64,000 nucleotides of DNA from Serripes groenlandicus (lineage: Eukaryota; Mollusca; Bivalvia; Cardiida; Cardiidae), in NCBI GenBank assembly GCA_031761405.1, contig JASEVX010000017.1:7303668-7367667 (forward strand), read 5' to 3'. Shown one piece after another: positions 36,646 to 46,722 of the stretch. Within the stretch, counting starts at the first letter, position 1. Each line of letters opens with the position of its first letter. Both the position numbers and the translations under genes were made by a program. The notes below the pieces were generated by a model. That model was given only the letters and a program-made list of their open reading frames with translations. It was not told the DNA's origin and made no database searches.

Positions 36646-36875
36646 TTAACCCTTTCCCACCTGCAGACGCATTTCAACGCAATAGCAGCAGACGACTTTT
36701 TGAAAACATAGTGACAAAAGAAGAAATTGCACAAAACGTGCAATTTCTCCTTTTGACACAATGTTTTCCACTTTTAGTCATAGGTTATCCATTCAATTAT
36801 GGAGATTTTCTATGTTTTGATAAAATACGTTCAAAGTCGTCTACTGCAGAATTGTCGTATGAGGGAAAGGGTTAA
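36646..36875 (-). mobile_element. TTAA MITE, full length
   Basis: A 230-bp copy, TTAACCCTTTCCCACCTGC to GTATGAGGGAAAGGGTTAA, hairpin GCACAAAACGTGC. It lies 0.66 kb upstream of the SMPDL3 start codon. Confidence 0.9.
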
Positions 36876-37534
36876 AGGTACCGAACTCCAGATTATAGAT
36901 AGTATAGTCAACGTTTTAAAACTGTTCCAAAGTTCTCTTGAAATGATCATAATTCTGGGACAAACTTGGAGTAATAATTTCACCTTCCAATACAATAAAC
37001 ATCTAAATATTGATCGTTTATGTTTCATTTTTAGTCATACCAAGTACGCCACATTTTTTACATTTTCATGACTTTCAATTGACTGTTTTCAACATTTACT
37101 GCCAAAAAAGGTTTGAACGATTTATTACTTATTTTGTTGTAACAATTAGCAATATTTGCAGAAATTTAACATTTCAAAATTTTGATTTCCATCAGGAGTT
37201 CAGAACCTTTAATGTTAGATCTACAGCATAAAGGGTTTTCCCTTATCCCTTTTCTACTTACAAAAAAAAAACCGAGGCAAAATATGGAACATTTCTATGA
37301 ATGAAAGTGTTATTATTGGATATAGTTGAAAACATTGCGGGAGAAATTGGTCATTCATCAATTTGCTACAGTGATTTCATAAGTTGTCTACTGCAGATGC
37401 ATCACAATATGTCTGTCAATGGGAAGGCTTAAAGCTTATCTTTTATTCTACGAATTCCAAAGGAGGTCAAGGGACTATTCCGTAGTATCTTATCATTTAA
37501 GACCAAATGTTATAAACATTTCGTCACAATAACA

Positions 37535-37601
37535 ATGGACAAAGTACTTCATTCACTTGTGTTGAGTTTTGTTTTAGTATCTACGGCATCATCTGAGGAA
37601 G
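37535..37601 (+). CDS. SMPDL3A: SMPDL3 exon 1 (start codon and signal peptide)
   Basis: ATG at 37535 opens MDKVLHSLVLSFVLVSTASS, a typical signal peptide, followed by EEG. The donor GTTTGT starts at 37602 and leaves phase 1, which the exon 2 acceptor completes as Gly (G|GT). No upstream in-frame methionine is needed, because the signal peptide already starts here. No promoter element was recognised upstream. A TTAA MITE begins only 8 nt after the exon end. Confidence 0.8.
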
Positions 37602-40600
37602 GTTTGTTATTAACCCTTTCCCACTTATAGAACCTTTTTGATACCTCTGCAGCAGGGGACTTTTGAAAACGTTGTGGCAAAAAGAGAAATTGCTCATTGA
37701 GAGCAAGTTCTCCATTTGTCACAATGTTTTATACTCTATTCAATGATTAAACTTACATTTATAGAGGATTACCCAGACGTTTTGAATGTCATCTACTGCA
37801 GATTTGTCATATGTGGGAAAGGATTAAAAAATTACATAAATATGTGTTTTTACATTCGGTTGACTTAAATAATGTAGTAGAGCAAGCTATCTGGTTGTTG
37901 GAAGTATAATTTGGAAATAAGAGTTGAAAACATTGTGAAGGGAGGCATATTGCTTATACGAGCGTATTATCCATTTCCCTCAATGTTTCGAAAAGTTGTT
38001 TACTGCTGAGGCATCAAGAGTAATCAAGGTAAGGTTAAACAGTAGCCTTACAAGGGAAGTTTAATTTGTTTAGCCTTCGTCAGGGATTATTGCAGTTATT
38101 CGATCATATATTATAGTATACTGTTTGAAGTCAGCACTTTTGGTCGTTTTTTCATTATTTTCTAAAATTCGTTTTTGATTGTAATACAAACCATATACTT
38201 ATAGGTTGGTTCTGGCATGTGACAGATTTTCACTGGGACTTTTCCTACTGGACTGACCAGCTGTCCTGTAATGGAATGAACATTCCAGACCCCGGTCAGT
38301 TTGGTGACCAGTGGTGTGACTCACCATGGCAACTGGTTGCTGCGACCATCGGAGGACTGCCCGCGCTGAAGTCCAAAGTTGACTTTATACTTTGGACTGG
38401 GTATGAAAACAATTGCTTTCTTTGGGAATCAGGCCTTGTTTTCCTGGATTTATTTATTTTTATAATCAGATTTAATATCTTGATTTACGAAGAACTGAAG
38501 ATAATATTAATTCTGAAAGGATATATATATTTGTATTTCTGAAAACGCTGATGAAGATGCTGATTTTGATGAATATTTTCAAGGAGCCATTTTGATATAA
38601 ATTGGTTTTAACCCTTTCCCTCATACGACAATTCTGCAGCAGACAACTTTAAACATATTTTGACAACAAATAAAAAAATCTCTTTAATTGAATGGATAAT
38701 CTATGACAAAAAGTGGAAAACATTGTGGCAAAAGGAGAAATTGCACGTTTTGTGCAATTTCTTCTTTTGTCACTATGTTTTCAAAAAGCCGTCTGCTGCA
38801 GAGGCGTCAGAAAGCGTCTATATGAGGAAAAGGGTTAAGTATTATAAAACAAAACAAAAAATCATTCTTTAGCAAAATCCTGTCTTCCCATATACCAGTA
38901 GATGCGTAACCCTTTCTCACTTGCAGACGTATATTGACGCATCCGCAGCAGATAACTCTTGAACACATTGTGGCAAAACAAAAAAAATACTCGGATGGAT
39001 CAATTTCCTCTTTTGCCACAGCAATTCTCATCAGGAGAAAATTTATCTTTGAAACAATGTTTCAACTGTATTCAATAATTAAACTTTCATTAGATCTATT
39101 CAATATATTTAGATGGATGTTTATAAACTTAAAAGTCGTCTGCTGCAGATTCGTTGCATATTGGAATGCGTATAAGCTTCAATGTCGCTATAAGCTAGCC
39201 AAGTACACTTAGAAACGGTGTCATCATTTTAGAGACACAGTGCCACATGTGAGTGATGACCATTTAAGCACAGCGCTAAACGAAGAACTAGTGCGGAACG
39301 TAACCACACTTATGAACAGTACGTTTCCCAACATCCCAGTGATCCCAACATTCGGTAACCATGACTACTACAAGAACGGGCAATACCCGCCCCATGGCAA
39401 CATTATCTACAATGATACATATGCTCTCTGGAAATGGTGGATTAATGATATTAACCAAGAGGCGGATTTTCTGAAAGGTTTGGAGTTTTGGTTTAACCCT
39501 TTCCCTCATATGACAATTCTGCAGCAGACGACTTTGAACGTATTTTGTCAAAACATAGAAAATCTCCATAATTGAATGGATAACCTATGACAAAAAGTGG
39601 AAAACATTGTGGCAAAAGGAGAAATTGCACGTTTTGCTTTTGTCACTATGTTTTCAAAAAGCCGTCTGCTGCAGAGGCGTCAGAAAGCGTCTATATGAGG
39701 GAAAGGGTTAAACTAAAATTAATTGACATCCTATTATAACAACTCCGAGACCAGTCATGCACATGCTTTCAGGTACACGTCTGTATACATTCACAGCTGA
39801 CTTGGAAGAAATAAAATAACTTGCTCCTTTAGTTGTTTCAAATTATTCAAGGATCGTTTCATGCTGCGTTATATAATACATTATGTGCTGACACTTTTCC
39901 ACATATACAGCACATTTGCAGCAGACAACTTTATTTATTGAATAGTATTGATAAACATGTGTCTAAAGGTGAAATTGCTAGCCACTACATGAGCCAGTGC
40001 ATGCGCAAATGCACAAGTTGGCATTTATGAACAGTGGAGGTTCATCTTGTCCACCTGCTAAAGAAAACAGAATCTCCACACACGTTTGTGTTATATGTGA
40101 ACAGTGTAGACTTTGATGTGACTGTGTATCCGCACAACTTGATCTTGGTCTTTATTGTTCACAAACAGCCAACTTATACTTTTCCCCATGCACAGGGATA
40201 TATTATCAAAATTCGTCTGCTGCAGATATGTCAAAATGTGTCTGCTTGTTGAAAAGATTATCCCTTGTCTTTAACCAGGTGGATATTACACATTCACCAC
40301 CCCTGACAACCTCAGAATTGTTGCCCTGAACACCAACATGTACTACACTAAAGACTTGGTCACTCCTAACATGGATGACCCTGCTGACCAGTTCAGATGG
40401 CTTGATGACTTACTGACCAAGGCTGAGAGAGATAATGAGAAGGTTGATTTTATACTCTTAACCCCAACCCCCTTTCCACCACAAGTAGCAATTCTGCAGT
40501 AGATGACTTTGAAAACGCCTTTGCACAAATATGAAAAATCTCTGAGAATGGAGGTACCATTACTGAAAAGAGTTGAGAACATTGTGGCGATATGAGAAAT

Positions 40601-43600
40601 TGCTCAATATGAGCAATTTCTTCTTTTGCTACAATGTTTTAAAAAGTCGTCTGCTGCATATACGTGAACATACACAATAGAAGTGGGAAAGCGTTAACCC
40701 ATTATCCGATACGCTATATATATTAATTTCTTAAATGAAGATTAGAAAAAGATAAGAAAATATTTTTACAATGATAATGCAAGTTTGTCAAAAATCGTAA
40801 GAAATTATATTGTGTTTGTTTTCCCAATTACCTTACGGATTCAATGATGCAGCAGGTTTGTTACCATTAAACTTTTAATACAGGAAATCTATCCTGAGTG
40901 TTATTTACGCGCGTGTAACAAACGAGCGCGTCAGCACGAGTATGATATTAACTCTTTCCAACATATAGACGCTCTCTGACGCATCTGCAGCAGACAAATT
41001 TTGAAAATATTGTGGCAAAAGAAGAAATTACTCCTACTGAGCAATTCTCATTTAGCTACAATATTTTTTATCTCCATTTAATAATTAAACCCTTATTTAT
41101 GGAGATTGTTCAATTTGTTGCCAAACTGTGTATGGAGTCGTTTGCTGCAGATTTATGTGGGAAAGGGCTAAGGGGTAAAATCACGAGGGATAGGAATTCT
41201 CGTATTAAACCTTCAATAGTAAATAAATGATATATTACATATACGATTGATGAAAATGTAGAACTATGCCATTTCTTGTAAGTGAAGTTATACGTTGTTT
41301 TCTTATATAAAAGTAGCTGTTTTTGATGTAGGTGGTGTCGTAATATATGTGACGCCATTTTATAACATCCGGGCGACTGATAACATTATCGGAGAATTGT
41401 TTAGGAATTTATGGCCCTTATTCACCCAAGATATTTCTATAAATCGTCGCAGTAAATATGTAATATATCTGCGGGTCTCCTTAGTTCGTGACCATAAGCA
41501 TTAAATGAAACTATAGTGTCGAGTACTAAATGAAGCTTTAGACATCAGGAAATAGTATTTGCACTTCTCAATTGACTACAGATACAAAGATGAAAGAAAA
41601 GTGAGAAAATAATTAAGTTAGGAACTAAGGAAGATCACGAAGTTGGAACTCTATACGATATATCCATTTTGTCTGAAAGTTTATTTCTCCTTTAATATTT
41701 GCAGGTTATCATAGCTGGTCACGTTCCGCCAGGGTTTACCACTCCGAGGGCTGTGCGATGGATGACTGAGAAGTTCAACAAAAGATTCAATGACATCATA
41801 CGTCGACATTCTGCCGTAATAAAAGCACTTCACTTTGGGCATGAACATCATGATAATTTCAGGCTGTATTATGACGATGCAGGTAGGGACTTGTTGTGTA
41901 TCAGGCTTTTGCATAATTGAGCAGTCCAGCGAGAAAACCAACATTGCGGACTCTGCGTAAAGTATCGACCCGTATCCGCCTAAGCATGCCGCGCAGGCTT
42001 ACCCGGATAGACACTTTTCGCCTCCTGTTGATTTCGGTTTCAGGAATCATTACTCTATACCTCTATTCCCCTGATACGGAATGTGTCGGCCCGGATTAGA
42101 CTGCGCAGGTTCATCTGGGTCGATACATTACGCAATGACCATTATGTTTATTTTCTCACGAAGCGGCTCATATGTCTTCGCGCAGGGAGAACCATAAGTA
42201 TCCCTTCTCCGTCGTCTTCCTGTCCGACCATCACCACTTCCCTTACCTTCAAATGTATTATTACATTTCACAATGGATTGGTTAGTCATTAACCTTTACC
42301 TGAAACATGTGTTTTTACAGTTTTCTTAATTGAAATTCATGTACCTGTATATGAGAAAAAATACTGTAACAGATGTTTTAAGGTATATTTCTAATGCGGA
42401 GTTCAAACACATTGTGGAAAAGGGAAATTGTTCTTATTTTGACCACAATGTTTTCAAATTCTGTCCACTCCAAATGGTACCAGAAGTCATCAGTTCATTG
42501 CAAATATCACATATTAATTAATAAAGATGTCTTTTATTCTGGAAAATAACTGTGTAGTCTAACGTAGTTCTGCATTATTTGAACTCATTATATAACTCAG
42601 GGACACTATATTACAATATAGGGTCCCTGATATAACTACACACGTTCACAGAACTGTCCATGTAGACTGAATGAATCATTGCGAAAATAAAGCTATGGAT
42701 AGACTATTAAAGGGCTTCATGACAGAAAGGTTGATTTTGTTTCACCCATTGCCTGATATGATGTTTTCAGACACTTTCATATTTAATCCTTTACCACATA
42801 CAACAAATCTGTAGCAAACGACTTTGCAAACATATAGGAAAACATATAAAAAATCCATTCCAGACGACGTTTGGAAACTTTGTGGTAGAAGGAAAAATTA
42901 CTCATGAGGAGCTAGTTTTGTCACAATGTTTCCAACTCGATTCACGTATTATACATGTACTTTCATTGAAAATTTCCTTATGTTTGCCTAGATGGGTTCA
43001 AAGTTATCTGCTGCAGGTTTTTTGTATGTGGGAAAGGGTTATGCAAATTAAAATAGTAAATACATATCTTCAGCGAGAAAGGTTAACGCTAGAAAAGAAT
43101 TCCCTATGTTGTTTCATTTTTCAGGTAAGCCAGTAGTCAGTTTGTTCATTGCCCCATCTGTGACTCCTTGGCGGTATCAAATAGCTTCAGGTATAGAACC
43201 AGCCCATAACCCTGGTGCCCGACTTATTAAATATGACAAACAAACAGGGGATCAGCTTGACATAATCCAGTACTACATTGATTTAGACGAATCCAACGCA
43301 CAAGGCTCCATTGTCTGGAAGTATGGGTATAATGCAACCTATCTGTACAAAATCCCCGATATCAGCCCGGCCTCCATGCACAGTCTTGTCACACGAATGG
43401 TCAACGGTTCCAGTGAAGAGTTTCTTGCCTACGTCAACTGGTACAACACGAATGGTACCGCAAACTTCCCCTGTACTGGCATGTGCCACAAAGCAGTTAT
43501 GTGTGGATTCAGAAATATGGAAGAGTTGCCTTTCAAAGCATGTTTGACACAAGTATGTTGTTTATGTTTGCTAAACGTTGATCGAAATAAGTCAAATAAC

Positions 43601-46050
43601 ATATCTGCAGTGAAGGAGTAATTATAACTGCAATTTAGTATCTTTTTTTGTCAAACAAACCCTATACTGTTGGTACTCTCAAAACAATAACTCTTTGAAC
43701 ATATCTAAAATATATCTTTTATTTGCAATTAAGGATTTAGCATTGGAAATAGTTGTACATGCTCTATAAACGGACAGCAAATTAAAACCCAAAACAATCA
43801 TATTTATTGTGCTAGTCAGGTGTTGATGCAGAAATTGTAGGCATTGAAAATATCACATCCCTCATTTATATTCATGCATCAGTATCCGTTCTCTCGCAAA
43901 AACAATTGTTTTGAGCTTAAACTGAACTCTAGGGCATACTGCCAATTACATTCAAACATATATTCACCATGTAATCCTATACCAAAATAGCTAATATAAT
44001 ATAATTCCATGAAGAACCTTAAACGATGCAGTATCGGATAAGGGTGTATATACATTTGTTTATAATAGAACTTTAAAACTGTTTCCGCTGAAAAAACTGG
44101 CCAAATATTTTATAAACAAGAGGGCCATGATGGCCCTGGAATCGCTCACCTGATTTTTTTTTCACTTTAGCTAATTAAGCCCCGCCCCCTGGCAGTCATA
44201 GTTTCCGACCAATCAACTTGGCTTGAAGGAATCTGATAGAGGGTCACGCTAGGAACATTTCTACAAAATTATTTGGAAATCTGCCAGACACTTTTGGAGG
44301 AGAAGATTTTTTAAGTTTTCACTATAGCCATAAAAGGCAAAATAGCCCCGCCCCCCCTGGTGGCCATGTTTTTCGACCAATCAACTTGGCTTGAAGGAAT
44401 CTGATAGAGGGTCATCCAAGGAACATTTCTACAAAATTATTTGAAAATCAGCCTGACACTTTCGGAGGAGAAGATTTTTTAAGTTTTCACTTTGGCCATA
44501 TAAGGCAAAATAGCCCCGCCCCCTGGCGGCCATGTTTTTCGACCAATCAACATGGCTTGAAGGAATCTGATAGAGGGTCACCCAAGGAACATTTCTACAA
44601 AATTATTTGAAAATCAGCCCGACACTTATGGAGGAGAAGATTTTTTAAGTTTTCACTATAGCCATAAAAGGCAAAATAGCCCCGCCCCCTGGCGGCCATG
44701 CTTTTTGACCAATCAACATGGCTTGAAGGTATCTGATAGAGGATCACCCAAGGAACATTTCTACAAAATTATTTGAAAATCGGCCTAACACTTTTGCAGG
44801 AGAAGATTTTTTAAGTTTGCACTATAGCCATATAAGGCAAAATAGCCCCGCCCCCCCCTGGCGGCCATGTTTTTCGACCAATCAACATGGCTTAAAGGAA
44901 TCTGATAGAGGGTCACCCAAGGAACATTTCTACAAAATCATTTGAAAATCGGCCTGACACTTTCGGAGGAGAAGATTTTTTAAGTTTTCACTATAGCCAT
45001 ATAAGGCAAAATAGCCCCGCCCCCCCTGGCGGCCATGTTTTTCGACCAATCAACATGGCTTGAAGGAATCTGATAGAGGGTCATCTAAGGAACATTTCTA
45101 CAAAATTATTTGAAAATCTGCCAACCAGTTTGGGAGAAGAAGAATTTTGAAGTTTTTTCGGTTTCGTTGCCATGGAAACCAGAATTTTGCATGGATCCCA
45201 AAAATTTGAAGGAATTCTGGTGAGGTCATTGAGAGGATGCTTTCTGTGAAGTTTCATCCAAATTGACCCACTGGTTACTGAGGAGAAGAAGTTGACGGAC
45301 GACGCACGACGCACGACGGACGACGGACGCCGGACAAAAGGCGATCACAATAACTCACCTTGAGCAAAGCTCAGGTGAGCTAAAAAATCACAAGAACGAA
45401 CCTATGCTGACAATGTACCTAACGATCTAGAATAACATTGATTGTCCAAAACTCTAGACAGTCTGGTCCTGTGAAAGTTTAATGGTATACATTGTATAGT
45501 GCAACATTTGAAAATGCCCTTCTCTGAAAGTAGCTGCCTGACTTTGAAATAAGTTTAACATGAATGAGTCTTTGGTGACCCGTTACCATAGAACAATATG
45601 GCTGCCAGGCAGTTTAACTCTATATGGTGCAATATTTTCCTATGAAAGAAGTAGTCAAACAATTTCACATGAATGATCCTTAGGTGACCCTCTATTAATA
45701 CAGCTGAAATGAAATGTATTATTGAAACATATCTATAGCTGCCAGGTTCAAATCTCGAATTTGTGAATACATGGCAAGATGAGCGATCAAGGACCTTCAA
45801 TGACCTTTTGATTCATTAACGATAGCAAAAAAAGCAAATCATGTTTCAATTCTTAAACGGAACTGTAGATTATCCAGCCCCCGATTATAAGAATCAATTT
45901 TTTTCAGAACTTCATATTTCAATCAGAAAAAGGAAAAGTAAAAATAGGAAACAGGGGAAACACAATAATGCATATTCAAAAGTAGTGTCTCTTTGTTTAT
46001 CTTTTCAGACGACGGACTGTTTTGTAGATGGAGCATGTATCATAGGATGA
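37535..46050 (+). CDS. SMPDL3A: acid-sphingomyelinase-like phosphodiesterase (SMPDL3 family), complete 7-exon gene
   Basis: Seven exons (37535-37601, 38205-38400, 39233-39477, 40279-40442, 41705-41882, 43125-43552, 46009-46050) join in frame to 1320 nt, or 439 residues, close to the roughly 450 residues of vertebrate SMPDL3 proteins. Seen in the sequence: a hydrophobic signal peptide (about residues 1-20); metal-binding motifs DFH (30-32), GD (88-89), GNHD (129-132), GHVPPG (229-234) and FGHEHHD (268-274); the family motif PSVTPW; a Cys-rich C terminus; and sequons at N110, N116, N148, N353, N377 and N393. Family knowledge: binuclear zinc metallophosphoesterases, secreted or lysosomal; SMPDL3A cleaves nucleotides and related phosphodiesters, and vertebrate SMPDL3A is reported to degrade cGAMP. 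The C terminus ends CIIG with no hydrophobic GPI-anchor tail, so a soluble 3A-like form is favoured, but 3B cannot be excluded by eye. The introns are loaded with MITEs. ATTAAA at 46099-46104 is a possible poly(A) signal. Confidence 0.9.
37610..37827 (-). mobile_element. TTAA MITE at the start of SMPDL3 intron 1
   Basis: TTAACCCTTTCCCACTTATA begins 8 nt after the exon 1 end. The right end is ATATGTGGGAAAGGATTAA. The hairpin GCTCATTGAGAGC is partly kept. Confidence 0.85.
38205..38400 (+). CDS. SMPDL3A: SMPDL3 exon 2 (first metal-binding motif)
   Basis: The acceptor CTTATAG precedes 38205. The exon encodes GWFWHVTDFHWDFSYW, in which D30 and H32 are the Asp-x-His metal ligands of the family, then the cysteine-bearing CNG and WCDSPW segments and VDFILWTG. 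The donor GTATGA follows at 38401, leaving phase 2 (GG|A), which exon 3 completes to the conserved GD motif. Confidence 0.9.
38608..38838 (+). mobile_element. TTAA MITE in SMPDL3 intron 2
   Basis: A 231-bp copy with TTAA at both ends, the long arm first and the hairpin GCACGTTTTGTGC. A second, diverged copy follows at about 38906-39170. Confidence 0.9.
39233..39477 (+). CDS. SMPDL3A: SMPDL3 exon 3 (GNHD motif)
   Basis: The acceptor CATTTTAG precedes 39233. The exon encodes DTVPHVSDDH, the sequons NVT, NST and NDT, and PTFGNHDYY, whose Asn-His pair binds metal and substrate phosphate. The donor GTTTGG starts at 39478 (phase 1). A MITE begins 15 nt after the exon end, and a degraded MITE ends shortly before the next acceptor. 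Confidence 0.9.
39493..39711 (+). mobile_element. TTAA MITE at the start of SMPDL3 intron 3
   Basis: It begins 15 nt after the exon 3 end. TTAACCCTTTCCCTCATATG to TATGAGGGAAAGGGTTAA. The second half of the hairpin is shortened (GCACGTTTTGCTTTTGTC). Confidence 0.9.
40279..40442 (+). CDS. SMPDL3A: SMPDL3 exon 4
   Basis: The acceptor TTTAACCAG precedes 40279. The exon encodes GGYYTFTTPDNLRIVALNTN and then DQFRWLDDLLTKAERDNEK, matching the central metallophosphoesterase strand-helix region of acid-sphingomyelinase-like proteins. The donor GTTGAT at 40443 leaves phase 0. Another TTAA MITE begins 15 nt after the exon end. Confidence 0.85.
40458..40697 (+). mobile_element. TTAA MITE at the start of SMPDL3 intron 4
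   Basis: It begins 15 nt after the exon 4 end, TTAACCCCAACCCCCTTTCC with a small duplication in the TIR, hairpin GCTCAATATGAGC, right end AAGTGGGAAAGCGTTAA. Confidence 0.8.
40948..41173. mobile_element. TTAA MITE copy in SMPDL3 intron 4
   Basis: TTAACTCTTTCCAACATATAG at the left, GACGCATCTGCAGCAGAC inside, and ATTTATGTGGGAAAGGGCTAA at the right. Confidence 0.8.
41705..41882 (+). CDS. SMPDL3A: SMPDL3 exon 5 (GHVPPG and GHEHHD motifs)
   Basis: The acceptor ATTTGCAG precedes 41705. The exon encodes VIIAGHVPPGF, whose His is a metal ligand, and ALHFGHEHHDNF, the last GHxH metal-binding motif of the fold. The donor GTAGGG follows at 41883 (phase 1). The reading continues perfectly into exon 6 as DDAG-KPVVSLF. 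Confidence 0.9.
41918..42169. mobile_element. TIR element (GAGC..GTCC family) in SMPDL3 intron 5
   Basis: Ends GAGCAGTCCAGCGAGAAAAC and TTTTCTCACGAAGCGGCTC are imperfect inverse repeats. The inside shares GATAGACACTTTTCGCCTCC with the pair at 48157-48650. It starts 35 nt after the exon 5 end. Confidence 0.75.
42598..42629. mobile_element. 32-bp hAT-like palindrome with 8-bp target duplication
   Basis: It starts CAGGGAC and ends GTCCCTG, with arms continuing into ACTATATT / AATATAG. The flanks are a perfect 8-bp direct repeat ATATAACT (42590-42597 and 42630-42637), the hAT signature. Confidence 0.65.
42783..43043. mobile_element. TTAA MITE copy in SMPDL3 intron 5
   Basis: TTTAATCCTTTACCACATAC at the left, AACTTTGTGGTAGAAGGA inside, and GTATGTGGGAAAGGGTTA at the right, 82 nt before exon 6. 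Confidence 0.75.
43125..43552 (+). CDS. SMPDL3A: SMPDL3 exon 6 (C-terminal domain)
   Basis: The acceptor TTTTTCAG precedes 43125. This long exon begins GKPVVSLFIAPSVTPW, a family hallmark, and continues through sequons NAT, NGS and NGT to CTGMCHKAVMCGFRN, part of the disulfide-rich C-terminal subdomain of this family. The donor GTATGT at 43553 gives phase 0. Confidence 0.9.
44116..45383 (+). mobile_element. tandem-core element in SMPDL3 intron 6
   Basis: It starts ACAAGAGGGCCATGATGGCC (a GGGCCATGATGGCCC hairpin), has six units of about 167 bp (TAGCCCCGCCCC, TCGACCAATCAACATGGC, GAACATTTCTACAAAATT), and ends GAGC-AAA-GCTC hairpin, then AGGTGAGCTAA. The end hairpin plus CTAA is reminiscent of Helitron-type ends. 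Confidence 0.85.
45384..46008. other. SMPDL3 intron 6, remaining part
   Basis: Unique-looking sequence with a weak internal repetition (TAACATGAATGAGTCTTTGG / TCACATGAATGATCCTTAGG). No other feature. Confidence 0.4.
46009..46050 (+). CDS. SMPDL3A: SMPDL3 exon 7 (terminal exon)
   Basis: After the acceptor TTTTCAG the short exon reads TTDCFVDGACIIG and stops with TGA at 46048-46050. The two cysteines fit the Cys-rich tail of the family. The preceding 2.46-kb intron holds a 1.27-kb tandem-core element (44116-45383). Confidence 0.75.
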   Translation, partial: TTDCFVDGACIIG

Positions 46051-46098
46051 ACTTAACCGGCAAGTCATCATGTCAAGAGATAAACTAACACTGATCAT

Positions 46099-46104
46099 AT
46101 TAAA
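46099..46104 (+). promoter_or_regulatory. possible poly(A) signal of SMPDL3
   Basis: ATTAAA, 48 nt after the stop codon, is a common variant of the poly(A) signal. No transcript evidence is available, and other A-rich sites exist nearby. Confidence 0.3.
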
Positions 46105-46575
46105 TGAGTTTCAAAATGATGACTCATGTTTGTAACCTTTCTTTACTTATAAGCCAAGAAACAGAACCTAAAGAATTTGCAATCAGTATTGCGTGAAGAC
46201 TTGAAACTCCTTACAGTCTGACCTGGTAATTCCTTGTTTACCACATATTCCTTCAGACAGGTTTGAAGCTTCTTGACACCTTGTACGATCTCACGCAATC
46301 TCATTAAAATCAGACCAAAACACTTGCCTGTGTGTATATTTGATCTGGCAACACCACATAAAAGTTCGTCTCGAATTGACCCTACACATTTATTTATTAG
46401 TATTCATGTGCATGGTCTCCTTTTGCTGTCCGATGTCATCGCACGATAAAACCAACGGTCGGGCATCACCGCTTCTTTATCTCCTTAATTTATATGGGGT
46501 TTCTCCCCTGTATTTTATTGGTTGATGCAAGGTCTCTCTGAGACGACATGTAATATGCAGTCTTCAGATCTATAT

Positions 46576-46722
46576 CGAGAGCTTGGCGTGAAACGGTTGT
46601 AACTAAAATTGGTATTTTTGTTTACCAAGATTTTGCTTTGTTTATAAAGGGGTCAACATTGCCCCTATACCAGGGTTTTCAAAATAAGTTTTTAGTTACA
46701 ACCGTTTCACGCCAAGCTCTCG
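46576..46722. mobile_element. 147-bp TIR MITE
   Basis: Arms of about 32 bp, starting CGAGAGCTTGGCGTGAAACG and mirrored at the right. ATAT flanks both sides (46572-46575, 46723-46726). Unrelated to the TTAA family. Confidence 0.85.

Noticed and set aside
41699..41920. Independent ORF beginning MQVIIAGHVPPG
   Set aside because: It is exon 5 of the SMPDL3 gene plus adjoining intron; the ATG-like start lies in the intron.
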